This document shows, one piece after another, positions 39,001 through 51,754 of a stretch of DNA of 64,000 nucleotides. The DNA lies in assembly GCF_022539315.1 (NCBI RefSeq), contig NC_066315.1, positions 94,221,990 through 94,285,989 of the forward strand, in the 5' to 3' direction. Under the pieces are notes generated by a model, which saw nothing but the letters and a program-made list of their open reading frames with translations, was not told the DNA's origin and did no database searches. The DNA comes from Serinus canaria. Lineage: Eukaryota; Chordata; Aves; Passeriformes; Fringillidae. The position numbers and the translations under genes are program-made. The first letter of the stretch is position 1. Each line of letters starts with the position of its first letter.

Positions 39001-42000
39001 TGGTAGGTTAGTTGGAATGGTAGTTTGCCACTCATACTGTACTAATTAGTTTTAGGACTCGATCAGTGGAATGGAAGGCAATGGACTGATACAGTACATT
39101 TTTGTAAATGCCAAATTTTACTTCAAAAGGATTTGGTACAATCTTAAAGTCTTTTCTTTGTAAGCAAAGTAATACAGATTTTTATAAACACTTGTTAGCA
39201 AAGTTAATACTAACATATTGATGGAAACAAAAAGCAAAAATTGCAAGCAGTATAGTGATGAGGCTGGTTGTTTGGGATTTTTCTTCTCTATGTGGTGTTC
39301 TTAATTTGAATACTACTGCAGAGACTAAATCAAGCATACCCCAAAGTCCTTGGCATGTGGGCACATTGCCGCTTAGGGAGAAACTGAGAATTAGGACCAA
39401 AGTAAAAGTTTTCAGTCACAGTTTTTGCTATGCCATGGGAAGCCTGCTTTGTAGAGAGGGAGATAGATGGAAAATTAGGTGTGAAAAATTCCTGTGCAGT
39501 ATTCTGTGCCAGCTTCTACCTAATAAGATATGCAGGAACATCTATAGCCTTGATTTTGCTTTTCTTCTTACTGATTATAGCCTGGCATGGGATTTTAGGC
39601 TGCAGACATATGGCAGAATGGCTAAGATGAAGACACCTTTCAATATTTTGACAGGAGAAATTATTTTGGGGCTTCATGATTGCATTAAGGAAATCAATTA
39701 CAAGAGCAGAAAATGTAGCAATAACTTCAAAAAGGGCAAAAGTTTGTGTTAAAGTTCTGAGTTCTGGATGAATAAAACATTCATAATATACGCCTAATTT
39801 TGCTATATAAATAACAATATGGTTTCAATTAAGGCACTTTGATAAAAGCAATCTGAGATAAGGTTAAGATGGATTTGAAAATGAATTGCCTTCCTCTTTC
39901 AAGGATGTGATTTGAGGTGGATGAAGAAGTATTTTTTCTTGCTTGTTAACTCTGTTTAGCACATATTCCATTGAGGAAGTGACTGAGCTTGAGAATGTCT
40001 TCCAAGAAAAGCCAGAAAGCAATCCAACCTGGTCTGTATCTTTCACACTTTGTGTGTGTGTGGTGTTCTGTTGTTGCCAAAGGCTGGATGTGGAATGTGG
40101 ATTGGCCCTCTTGTTCAGACTGATGGTCCAGAGCCTCTTTTCAGTCAGTGGTGTAGGCTGCTGTTTGGAGTTTTGGAGGGTCCAGCTCTGCACTCTGTTA
40201 CTCCTTGTCATTATTATTTTCCCCAAGATGAGTAATTTTCTGTTTTTCCCAAGAAAATCACCAAGATGCAAGTTTTGCTTATTTTTGAAATTAATTCACC
40301 TTGATAATAGCCTGTATAACCATATGCAAAATTATTCATCACTAATATAATAATTGTATTATTTATCATTGGTATAATAACTGTGGAGCCTCACATCAGG
40401 GAACTAATACACTACAGGTGGGAAGCAAGCCAAATTAACTGCATGTCACCTGAATAATTTCCACAATAATTATCATTATTGTTGAGTCAACCAAGTAACT
40501 CATCAAATGCTGCCGTGGTTTCTCTTCTAATACTTTGAATTTTGGAGGTTTCAAGCTTATATTTATGCATCTGCCCCTTCTGCTACTTTTGCCTCACCTT
40601 TGTTCCTATTGCAAAGCTGTTAGGCGTTCTTGTTGTAATGCACTGTGAAAAACTGTTTTAACTTCTGGTCTACACATATGGTTGTAGGCTCATTGGGTAC
40701 TCTGTTGGTTATAAGGTGTGTTGGGATGCTAATAGGTTAAACCATAATTCACTATTGACCTGATTTTCCATTCTGAGGCTGAGGCATGCTTGTACATCAG
40801 GTGCCCTGTATAAAGATTATTTTAGAGATTGGGGCTTGCTTATTCTAATCTGTTCTGTGCATTGGTAGCTAAAATCCAAAAGGTTGAACCAGGTTATGAA
40901 GAGATGTAGCAAAATATATAATATATTTTCAGTGAAACTTACAACAGAGTGTTGATTAAAAATCCCCAAACCCTCATAGCACAGAAAGTTCATTATGAGG
41001 GCTTTGTGGGAGGGGTATGGCAGGGGGCTTAACACACTGGATTTTTGTCATTATCTCTGTCTCCTTGTAAGCTCTTTAATACTTCCCAATCCCTGCCACT
41101 GATGACCTTTGCTTAGAGAGTTGGATGGCAGCCCTTGACAGAGCCTTACAGCCAGAGCACAGTAATGGCAGATGAAAAATCACCCATATATCAGAAAAAA
41201 TGAAACGCAAAAGGATGAGGAAAAAGAAACCTGGTGTTTCCTAATTTCTGCTTCCTTTTGTCTGCTTTCAGGTGTCAATTTGAAATAGAGTTTTTTAGCT
41301 CTGGTAAAATATAAAGGTAGAGGATATGTACCTAATTTGTGAAAGATAAATCTGATCTCCACACTATCTCAAATAAAGTTTTCCCACTATTCTGTAAATC
41401 TGTTCCAAATACATATGGGCAGCATGCCGGTTAATGGCATTTGTGTTCCCCATAGAATGAGAAAGAATCCTCATTTAGGTCTTTATGGAGTCAATTTTTT
41501 TAACTTGAGAAAGTACTTCAAAAGTAGACAGCAGCTGTTTTCATTTGATGAAGGCTGTTCATTTTTTCTGAAAGCTGAGTGCCTTTGTAGGGGACCACAC
41601 ATTTGGCTTTTTCAAAGGGTGGGAAAGAGGTTCCCAAATTCAGTGAACTTCATTGACAAATAGATGTGTCATTTACTTTAGTATGTTTTTAAATTCTCTG
41701 TAGGACTTCAAGCATTTCAGCTTTGCTTTTTCATCTTAACTTTTTGAAGGCTTTAGAAATAAATTTTCCTTTTTTTTTTGTGCTTATTCAAGTGAAGATG
41801 TTCCTAACCAATGGAACAGTCCCAGAGTAGGTCTCAAATAAAGATGGGATTTTTCTGTATAGAACTAGAAAAACAGGAGCAATAACAAGTATTTGCTGGA
41901 TGTTGTTGATGGTATATCACACCTTGTGTTGATTTTGTGTAAATTTCAATTTTCACAGCTGCAAAACTGAAAAGCAAAGGAAAAGGACTTTTGACACTGC

Positions 42001-43625
42001 TCTTACTTATCAGTGTCAATTGTAACTACTCAGCCTAGTGTCTCATACCTGTAGAATTCACAAACCTTAGATAAGTTTTTGAGAGAATTGGATTAAAGAA
42101 CACATGCAAAAATTATCTATTGTACATAGGCATATGTGTTCATCTGAATACTAAGAAGCTAGATATATTTGTTAAATTAATATACTACTCCTGATTTTAC
42201 ACCTCTGTGTTGTTAAGTAGGGTGGGTAAAGATGGATGTTGAAATACACTGTAGTTAAGGCTTTGGTGTATAAGTGAAAACACTTTTTCTAAAGAAACAA
42301 TGGACTGTTTGGTGATTTTTGCTTCTATTTAATAACAATAACTCAAAGTATAGTATGAGGCTGTCATGATATTGAAAAATAGTATGAAATGATTTAGATG
42401 AAAATCAGATATTTGCAGTAAGATTTAATTCCTTCAGACATAAGGAAAAAAATTAACATTAAAACATTCATGGAACATTCTCATTAATGGAATCTGCTGA
42501 GATTGTGGTATAGTATAGGAATGTTTGCTGCTGCTGAGAGAGATGGTATGCAATTTCTGCACCAACACTAATTTAGGCAAGTACTGCCTTGCATGTCCTC
42601 CCTCCAGGCAGGCCCAGAGAAGGTGTGATCATTTAATGTTATCTGAGAAGATCTAGACATCTGGGTTTCCTCTTTAGCAACATAAGTATCTCTTTATAAG
42701 AGGAGGAATCATCGTTTTGGGGAGGGGGGTAATCTTCCACTCCTGATTAAGAAAAGATATGGACTGTCTGATTTATACGATTCAGTTGTTTAAAAACAAA
42801 GGAAAACAATTTACCATTAAAATTGGTACAAGTTGTGTAAATTAAAATAGCCCCTGAAGGTACTTACTCTGTCTTAAATTAGAGTTCAAGGTATTAAAAA
42901 TTCAAAACACAGCAGAGAAGTCAGAGCTGTTTTTTTCCCAATCCTGTCTAAAAAAAACCTTTTTTTTTTTTTTTTTTTTTTTTTTAATTGGAGTTAGAAA
43001 TCTATTGCCTATGAGTAACTGTTGCCCTGCTGGGAAAATTTACAATTCCAGATTCTTGTAATGAGGACTTCTGCTATTTTAGCCAAATAGGCAGCTAGTC
43101 AGAATCATCACAGAAAATATCAATACCGATAAGACAAGGTTTAGAAGCCAGATTTAAGACTATAGCAGTAGGATAAAAATTACTTTCCCCTCCTGGAACC
43201 TGCCACTGGTGCACAGGGACACTCATATATATCCTCAGAATTAGAAATAGATGTATCTGGAAAATTATGAAGTTGTTTTATTTTTCTCCCCTGAAACTTG
43301 AATGTAACTTTGAAGTTTTCATTAAATGAGACTTTTTTTCCCCTCAAACTGTTTCTTTAGAAGGAAAACACCTTGTAGGTATGTAGAAGAAGATAGTTGA
43401 AACTAAAATGCAGATTTTGGAAAATATCTGAAAATTGCTAAATGACATCAAAAGTAGGATGGTCATGCACCCAGATTTGTTTGACACAAATTAGGTAACT
43501 TTTTTTTTCCCCACCACAAAATAATTGCTGATTTTAACTAAAGCTTTCTACCTGTATTCTTATGTCAGATTTCATTCATATGAATAAGACTACAGAGTGA
43601 TTTGATTTTAGAGACTTCCATAGTA
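36001..43625. other. unique-looking, strongly AT-rich noncoding stretch
   Basis: No gene or known transposon recognised. The part around 36050-36700 is especially AT-rich. The longest open frame of the whole window (39255-39752, plus, 165 codons) is here; it has no recognisable domain, no codon preference and cysteine/leucine/phenylalanine-rich composition, so I treat it as chance. A 26-T run sits at 42960-42985. The poly-T could be an old retrocopy tail, but no body is identifiable. Confidence 0.5.
42960..42985. repeat. poly-T homopolymer tract (26 T)
   Basis: The longest homopolymer in the window. It is preceded by a short A7-CC and followed by AATTGGAG. A run this long is probably unstable in length and is a likely place for assembly or sequencing error. 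Confidence 0.9.
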
Positions 43626-44250
43626 TCCATAGGATAATTTAAGCTGGAAAGCACCAAGCAGGGTCAAATTTTATTGTCTGATGCTCTCTCCAGCTGAATG
43701 GTGAACATCTCCAAGGATGGAAATAGCAGTGCTGCTTTGGACTCTTGTACAATTTTTGAGTAGTCTTATGGTTAAAAAGTTTTCACCTGAATCCTGATTT
43801 TCCATGTCACTGTTTGTGTTTTGCCTCTCATTCTGTCACTACGCCCTTCTGAGAGGAGGCTGACTCTATGCATCTTCACGGAGGCTTTCCACTAGGGTGT
43901 GCCCTGGACCTGCTACAGAATGCCAATGATTTCCTTGGCTGAGTAAGTGTGGGCACAGTGCTCCAAATGCAGACTGAATGGGGAGCAATCCCATTGACTG
44001 GATATGTTCTTCCTAAGGCAGTTGAGTATGACTGTCCTTGCTGCAAAGCCAGGTATAGACCCATGCTCAACTTTTTGTCCACCAAATCTCCAGGGTCTTT
44101 TTCTACAGGGCTGCTCATCAGCCTGTGGTGTTGCTTCCAGACGTAGGATTCTGTATTTGTCAAAATTCATGAGGTTTCTGTAGGGTCATTTTTTTAGCAT
44201 CTGGGTATTTTCAGGGTCTCTGAAAAACATCTCTCCTTCTTGTATGCCAA
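43626..44250 (-). mobile_element. CR1: CR1 LINE fragment, longest copy in the window
   Basis: The plus strand reads as the reverse complement of CR1. It begins with the 3' terminus at about 43626 (ccataggataatttaagctg), then 'gaacatctccaaggatggaa' at about 43703, 'gttaaaaagttttcacctga', 'ttgcctctcattctgtcact', and 'ccttctgagaggaggctgac'. It then enters the end of the ORF2 region with 'ctcaactttttgtccaccaa', 'atctccagggtctttttcta', 'ctgctcatcagcctgtggtg' and 'caaaattcatgaggtttctg'. About 625 bp is retained, longer than the other CR1 pieces, so it includes the C-terminal coding part plus the 3' untranslated part. The open frames 43876-44163 and 43913-44170 (minus) are decayed CR1 reading, broken by stops, with no complete reverse transcriptase domain. 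Confidence 0.92.
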
Positions 44251-44858
44251 ATGCTTCCCTTCATTTATTACAGTTTACAAAGAATGAAATTTTGCTAAAA
44301 TCTACAGTTAGATTTAGTACCACTCTGAGGAAGTGAAAGTCTCTAGGTAGCTCATGATGTACTTTATTTTTTCCTTCAAGGAAAGAAGTCTGGAAAGAAT
44401 GACATTGATTCTCAGCACAGTTGTATGGTTGAAGCAGAAATTACATTAGACTAAGTTTCAGGTGAAAGGACAACACAAATATGCAATAGAAATGTTACTG
44501 GTGGCGTAAAGAAAGAACAAATAGAAATGTTTCAGTATGAAAGCATCAGTGAAAATGGTGAAAGAAGAGATCAGAGATGTATTGGTAGCATCTAGATCAA
44601 GAGATTTACATACATAATGATGTATAAAAAAATTACAGTAACAACTGTACAAAACTTAAAAGTAGTAGTTGTAAGCCTCTTGTTTATTTTTAAACCCCTC
44701 AGCTTTGATGTAAAGTCCAAAGAGAATTATAAAAATATACCACACTCAAAACATACCTGTTTCAAAAATTTCTTGACGATATCAAAAAGTCAGAATGTAT
44801 TGTTACAGCTAAATGAGGGAGGACACCCATCTACAAAGGTCATTGCTGTTAAAATTAC

Positions 44859-44861
<3 letters not shown>
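44251..44861. other. unique-looking noncoding stretch
   Basis: AT-rich sequence between the CR1 copy and the AT microsatellite. Nothing recognisable. Confidence 0.6.

Positions 44862-44897
<36 letters not shown>
44862..44897. repeat. (AT)18 microsatellite
   Basis: An uninterrupted alternating AT run of 36 bases, directly abutting the left arm of the imperfect palindrome at 44898. Pure AT runs of this length are normally polymorphic. Confidence 0.93.
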
Positions 44898-44900
<3 letters not shown>

Positions 44901-45017
44901 GCAAATTTACTTGTAATGAAGACTTGATTTTATATATATATATATGTATATATATATGTATATATATATGTATCAATATATATAAAATCAGGTCTTCATT
45001 GCAAGTGAATTGGCTAC
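44898..45017. repeat. imperfect AT-rich palindrome (41-bp arms)
   Basis: The left arm from 44898 (GTAGCAAATTTACTTGTAAT...) and the reverse complement of the right arm ending at 45017 (GTAGCCAATTCACTTGCAAT...) match at 37 of 41 positions. Three of the four differences have T in the left arm and C in the right, as expected from C-to-T decay on one side; the fourth is A versus C. The middle is an interrupted TA/TG run (about 44931-44979), itself near self-complementary, so the whole 120 bases could fold as a long hairpin or cruciform. The left side touches the (AT)18 run. This looks like an inverted duplication, a MITE-like element whose centre has expanded, or a palindromic AT-rich repeat. Confidence 0.88.
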
Positions 45018-47149
45018 ATTATTTGTTGCAAGTTATTTATTTGGCTTTTTTTCTTGTCAGGTTTTGTGCCTTGAAGCAGTCATTACTTCCCATCTTGGGA
45101 AAAGAGAACTAAGAGAGATTTTACATAGTTGGATAGAGACTCTGTGAAACAGTGTGGATGATGATTTTTTTCCCCCAATTCCAGATCATCCCAAGTACAT
45201 TTTATAGTTTAGCTAGAATTTATTGATGCCCTTGGTCTAGACTGCTGCCAGATCTTAAGAGACTGCTCTCCAGCAGCACCTACATCCAGTATGCCATGTG
45301 GGTTGCAATAAACAAGTACTTTTGTTGTTACCTTCTTGTATAGCAGTGCTAAGGAGACAAAGAAGTGGTTCACCAGTTTTTTCCCCTCATCTCTTTGTTC
45401 TTTGTGGACTGTGGCTCCATTTACCTTCCTGCTGTTCAATTTAGTGTGCCAATAATGTCCCATCTGCTCTGCTTCTGCTGTCCTTAAGATATGAGACAGG
45501 AAAAAAAAGGAATTAATGAAATCCACACCATGACCTTCCTGTCAATGGAAAGGGGCAGAAGGCTGTGGCAACCAGAAGTGAAGGCCTGGTGGAAACAATT
45601 AGCAGATTGCTAAAACCTGTCTGATCTCTGCAGAAACAGACGTGGTACTTCTGTACTTTGGAGAGTGTTTATTTTAGTCACCAACAAACATGTTTTGCCA
45701 CTCTTGACATGTGTTTTGTCTTATTCCATAAATATTCTGAAGTACTAGACAAGAACTTCAGACAAGAAAATAGGACAGCAAAATTTGTATTTATGTAGCT
45801 TGGAGTACTCCTGGTAGTTCCCAAGCTAAGAAAAATCAATTGTTGAGAAGCTCACAAGTGCACTGATTTTTTTTTTTTTTTTGGTGTTGTTTTTATTGTT
45901 TGTAATAACCTTGTTAGAAGCTAGCAAAACCCAAAGTTTGCACTTGTTTGTCCGAGGGATGCATATCCTAATTTGTTTGGCAGCTCTGTTAATTGCTGTC
46001 TAAAACAAGCAATGTGACAGGAAAATTTTCTGAAATCTGTGTTTTGAACAGCTATCACCTTAACAAAAACTCCTGCTGTGATTCCAAGACATGTGGATGT
46101 AATAATTTGCACTGAAGTTTTTGCACCTGCTTAGCTGTCACTGTATTGACAAAAGAACAGGAGTGAAGGCTGCTCCTGTGCATTTCTGTAGCTGCTTATT
46201 TTTCCTGTTTTTATAACAGAAAGGCTAACAGCAAAGAACCCATGGTAATTACTAATTTTAAGTAGTGTAGATAAGCATTGATGATGGTGATTGTGGCTGA
46301 AAGCATATCTGTGGAAAATGTACCTCATAATTAGGAAGATTCTTCTTTTTCTAGCATGCTGTGCTGAATTCTGCTGTGTTACAAGGACCAATGCCTTTAT
46401 ATTAAAATGTCCCTGCACCCTTGTTGTCTGCTTTGAAGAGCCACTCAAAAATTTATGCATGCTTCAATAACACTTGGTTTTTATTTCTGTGTAAAAAGTG
46501 TAAACTTGCAAAGCACTGTAAGTCTATGCTTTTAATTCAAAAACCCCTTGACCATTTTTTTTTTAACCTCTCCAAGAGCATGCTTTGATTGTTGAAAGAA
46601 TAAATCTGGCAGTTTGAGCCAAAGTCATAAATGTATTCCAACAAAAGGTTCTGTGAAAGAAAGCAGTTGTAAAGTACAGCATTGCATCTGCTTCTACACT
46701 GTAAAATTATAGTGAAACGACAGTGGATCCTTGCCCACTCTTCTGCCCAGCTTGGTAAGAATCATGGCCAAATAGAAAGTCCTCAGACAGAAACAGGAAG
46801 GCTTGCTTTGAATTATGTGTGACTGACACAACAGGTAATAGGTGATAAAAATTTCTGGTGTGATGCTAATAGAGGGGGGAAATAAGCTTATAACAAGAAT
46901 AAGGAAACCTTGCCTAATAACTGTGTCTATTGCTTTTACAAGAAAAACTATGTTGCTGCATTAAATTCAGGACCCAATGATTCTGATATTTCTTTAACAG
47001 GAGTTTTCCCCCAAGCTATTTAGTTAACAAAGTTAGTGAGTTCATGTTTAGCTCATCTGAATGAAGCATCAAGTTAAAACACCTACATCTTATGCTTATG
47101 TTGTTCAATTTTCTTTTTCTGATTGAGAATCCACATTTACAGTTTGAAG
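45018..47149. other. unique-looking noncoding stretch
   Basis: No gene or transposon recognised. A 16-T run lies at 45867-45882. Open frames are short and lack domains. Confidence 0.55.
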
Positions 47150-47240
47150 TGAGGTAGATTTATTACTCCTTAAAGTGAGGATTCCCAAAACCTATCTGTG
47201 GTCCTTCCAACCTGGATTATATGACTCTATCTAGAAATTC
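47150..47240 (+). mobile_element. CR1: possible CR1 3' terminal scrap
   Basis: The words 'ctgtggtccttccaacctgg' followed by 'attatatgactctat' at about 47199-47234 resemble the last 35 bases of CR1 ('ggtcccttccaacctgg...attctatgattctat'). Upstream sequence does not clearly fit. It is too short to be certain. Confidence 0.5.
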
Positions 47241-48146
47241 TAGGAAAGGTTTTACTGGGAGGAAAAATTTGATAGATAATTTTAAAACAGAAGGTTAGGA
47301 AAAAACCCAAAAAGTTTTATAGATATTTTTATCTGTCCTGTCTCCTGTGTCTGGACTTGCCTGCAAAGTTTAATGTCTCCTGTGTTCCAGCAAAGCCTGT
47401 GTGTTCCTATGGTGGGTAGTCCACCAGGAAGGACTAGGTTGTGTTTTCTTCCTGTACCACTCAGAAATGCCTTGGTTTCTTTACAGTGCTGGAGACTTTT
47501 TCCACCCTTAGTCTCACACTCTGCCTTTTCCCATCTCAAACTCATTGTGCATCATCCTGATCTAAAAAGCTTTTATCTCTTAGCATCCTCTGTAGAGTAG
47601 AAGTAATTTATTGCTCCATCGTGAGGGTTTTCTGTGATTCTATCTGTCCTATTTTGAGTGGATACTGTTTCAAGCTAAGAAAAAAACCAGATTATGTTCA
47701 TTGTATTGACTCCTCATGCAATTTCTACACTCTAAAGATAGATGTCTTAATTAAATTTTACATTTTTTCCATACGTAGGAAGCCTTAATTGGCCTTTGTA
47801 ACATATTTTAGAATGCACGAGATGCAGCTCATTATATATCATAAATGTATTAAAAGATCTTCAAATGTCACAAGAGATGCAGAGGAAGGACTTGATATTG
47901 AGGGAAGTTCTGCAATACAGATGGTCTCACTCCTTAAAGTATACCACATGTATTAGGCTGTTTCATCCTGTCTCTTTTCTTTTGCCTTATGTACATTAAG
48001 GTTTCTTTTTCAAGTCACTTCAGAATATTCTGTCTGTCTCAGCTAGTGAGTGAACATGGTTTTCATTGCAGCAGGGAAAAACATATATTTGCAAAATATA
48101 CTTTCATTTTAATGAACTGTGGTGTCTGCTCCTGACTGGACAATGG

Positions 48147-48182
48147 GATCCAGATGATCCCAGTATGATCCAGATGATCCCA
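48147..48182. repeat. short tandem duplication (16-bp unit, 20-bp period)
   Basis: GATCCAGATGATCCCA occurs identically at 48147-48162 and 48167-48182, separated by GTAT. The exact identity suggests a recent local duplication. The unit itself has a GATC...GATC substructure. Confidence 0.9.
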
Positions 48183-51100
48183 CTTCTGGACTCAGATCAG
48201 ATTTCTGCACCTGATATTTGCTGTAAAGCCAAAACTTACTTTGAACTGTAGATGCACAGTTGAGTGTCTGTAATAGTAATCCATGTGTAATAATGATGAG
48301 GTTGTTTGACTCTACGTTTAATGCAGTTGAGATATTTAACCTTGCATCACAGACAGATTTTAAAGGATTTAGGGTAATGGTGCTTGCAAAATCTTCTGGA
48401 CAATAATGGACACACTGGGCAAGACCATAACTAACTATAGGAAAGTAATGTAATTGCATCTCCTGCCTTGCTCTTGTATTTGCTTAAATGGGTAATTTTT
48501 GCCAAAGGCTTTAACTGTTGGCAGCTGAAATCAAATAGAATGTGGGGAATCCTGCACCACCTCATAAATGAATATTTGAAGTCAGTGGCAAGTAAGCCTG
48601 CAAGGTTAAAAGAAGCAGAGATTGCTGCAGAGCCAGCCTCAGATTAATATTCTCTAGGTGTAATATTTTGTTTGCTACTGAATAATCAGCTCATAAGTAA
48701 CCACATCGTGGTGCTCTGTTTGGAGTCCTTTTAGTTGGCACTGGTTTTCATATCATAATATAATTGATAGCTTCTTTTGTCAGAAATCACTAGGCAGCCA
48801 AATAAACAATATGTCCTTCTGTCTGTTCAGGAGTAGTGTAATGTTCAGAGATATTGATCCCTCATGCCAGATAAAGCTATAATGAGGTTAATAGCAAATG
48901 AACCAAAAGCTGCTTCAACATGTCTCATCTATTACACAAAGAATTATAAAGTTACTACCATATTGACCTTCTTGTGACATGCTAAAAGTTACTGCTGCCA
49001 GTGCTGTTTTAGTATTTTCAAACAGCTGCTCTTCATGGGGAGAAAAAGAGGAAAATATTTAGCTTTTTCATGACTGGTTTACTTTTTATTGATCTCCCCA
49101 CTGCTGATTTTAATGTGAATACTCAGTGATAAGACATCAAAGTCGGCTTAACAGAGGATGGCAAAAGCATCTTGTTGGCCAAAATTTTCTGATTATGGAG
49201 ATTTTGGCAGCTTTTGCTTTGTCACCTGCCTTCTTGCCCCCTTTCCCTCCTTTGTTTGACTCCTAATTAAGTGAATGCTTGACCTATAGAAATGTTCCAG
49301 ACTTAGTGTAGGAGACTGTCAGAAATAATGCAATGCCAGTCCTCTGAGTTCACTGCTCATTCTTAAAATCCCTCCCACTGAACTTCAATTTTCACTTAAG
49401 TTCTATTCAGTTATGGAGAGCTTATTTCATGCTAATTATGAATTTTAAAAATTCCATCTGGAGCGAAAAATATAGAATGACTGATTAAAAGTGAAAAGAT
49501 TAAAAGACTCTCCAGGAAATAAGTGCATTTAAAAATTAAAATATATCATCATCTGGGTTTTGACTGTGCCAAAAGAACATCTAATAAAAACTAGTGAAAT
49601 GTAATTTGGTACATTTTTAAACATCAAGTAGCTTTGAAGCAGTAAGTAGATGAATAAGCTGCTAATGGACATTATTCTCAACTCATTGCATGGATTGTAT
49701 TAATGTTATCTAGAGTCTTGCACTAATACTGAATGCTGCAAAGAATCTTTAATTGTGCCTTTGCTGCTAAGGAAAGGAATGGCCTTGGAGCACCAGTGCT
49801 TACCCTGCTCATCAGCATGTTTGGTTCCTGCCAACTAGCACTCTTCCAGCTGCTGCCTGGGCACAGTTCTTGTGAGTTGTTTCCAGCATGAAGCTGGGCT
49901 GTGGCTATTTTGGGATGTTTTGAGCAGAGGACAGTGAGCCATGCAGGTATATAATAAGCTGTGCTGTTCTCCTTGGTTCCTAAGGGGAGTCCCATGTTTC
50001 TCATATTTAGTAGTGTGGCAGTAACCTTTGTGTAACAGGGTCTTCTTCACAGGCCTTTAAAAAAAAATCTTATTGGAATTCATTGGTAAACTAAAAATAT
50101 TTGTACACATCTATTTTTTTTTTATTTGAATACTTAATAAGTCACATGAAGAAAGCTAATGTAACACCACAAAGTTTTCAGATTTTAAAAACTCTACCTT
50201 GAACTATATATTTTTATGTTTTAAAATTTGGCTCGGATTTAATCTGTTTTTTTTAAAAAAAACAAATTCAATTCAATAAGACCCTTGAATCTTTGCTTTC
50301 ATTAATCCTTTTCTCCTCACATATCCCTGTCTCTATCAAAATCCTCCAGTGCCAGGATACATTAACTTATGTGCACAGGGCCCTACAAACTGGATTCTGG
50401 AAAGACTAAAACCAGTGAGATGGACAACATAAATCAAAGTTTTGGGTCGGATTACAAAGCTGTTTATGAAACTTTTTAGTTTTTGACTCAGTATTTGCAC
50501 TGGGATGTGAGTTGTTACTACTTTTGGAGGTGTCTGATTTCTCCCATAAACTGAGTCTTTTGTGCTGGCCAAGGCCATGGGCTGTTAGTAAAAGGAGAGT
50601 TCACAAAACTGCTTCTGAAGTTTCACAGACAAAGACAGTTTCTCTTGTCAGTACTGTTAATAGAAACCCATGGAGCCAAGCTTGCACAAAGCATTACCTT
50701 TGAACCTAAAATAGCTAATTGTAAAAGTCTGAGAATAAGCCTTGTTTTCTCTGCAGTTCACTTGACTTGCAAATAAAGATCACTCTGCTGCAAATGCTGA
50801 ACTATCATCTAGGACATGGAACGTGTTAAAATTTTCCTGCCTTTTTGGGTCTGTGTTTGGGTTTGTTTATTTATTCATGTATTTATTTATGATTCTACTT
50901 AGCACCTTACTCCTTGCAATTTCTGGCATATTTTCAGTGGTAGCTTTTCAGCTGGGTGTGTTTGCATGGGAATGTTACTAGAACTAGTTCTGAATGATAT
51001 AGATATACTGTCTGGAATCTAGTTTCAAGTAGATCTGAAACAACAGCATGGATTTGGCCATTATAGACATCAGAATTTTAGCTGGGATGTTTAAGAATAC

Positions 51101-51720
51101 ACACAAGCACATAGTTACCTCTGAGATTTATATTTTTTAATTTTTTTCTTTTTTGAAAAACAGTGAAACTCTTTCTGTTTAAGTTGCATATGTGATTTTG
51201 TTTTTGTAGTGGTATCTGAAGAGTCCAGCTCTATGATACCAAAAGTAGTAAACCAGAGAGTGATTGTGTGATTGTAGCCAATTTTGGTCTCCAGTTTGAG
51301 AAAAGCCAGTCCATACTGTGCTTTGTAGATAAATCTTGGCATAAAAGTTCTTACAATACATTCTTGATAAAATTCTCATTGGTCTATGCATTATTCTGGT
51401 TGGAGTTTTTTTTAAGAAGGGAAAAGTGCATAAAACTGAGCTTTGCACATTAAGCTTTTGAGCAGTCTTTTGTGCAGTTTGTATCTTAATAAAAATCTGA
51501 TTTAAATAACATACTTGTGCAGACTGAAGAGGTGTAAAAATACAACTCTTACATTATTGCTTTAAATGAAACATAAACCTCTCAGCTACAGTGATGTAGG
51601 CTTTAATCCTGCATAGGTACTTATGTTCATGCTTAGTTTTATTAAAATCTTCCAATAAGGCTTTCTGTTGCACTTTTTTTTTTTGGTGAATATACAGTTG
51701 GCAAAATGTTTTACAAAAAT

Positions 51721-51754
51721 AAAGTCCATTTCCTTTAAAGTCCATTTCTTTAAA
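51721..51754. repeat. short tandem duplication (16-bp period)
   Basis: AAAGTCCATTTCCTTT at 51721-51736 is followed at once by AAAGTCCATTTCTTT at 51737-51751, identical apart from one missing C, and then AAAG begins again. It is a local slippage-type duplication. Confidence 0.85.

Noticed and set aside
39255..39752. Longest open frame in the window (165 codons, plus)
   Set aside because: No domain, no codon preference, composition like random AT-rich sequence; many frames of 120-165 codons are expected by chance over six frames of 64 kb.
42960..42985. Poly-T as the tail of a minus-strand processed pseudogene
   Set aside because: The sequence to the right shows no coding character or known cDNA, and no target-site duplication flanks it.
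50245..50264. Perfect 20-bp palindrome
   Set aside because: It is essentially a T8 run meeting an A8 run, a low-complexity coincidence.
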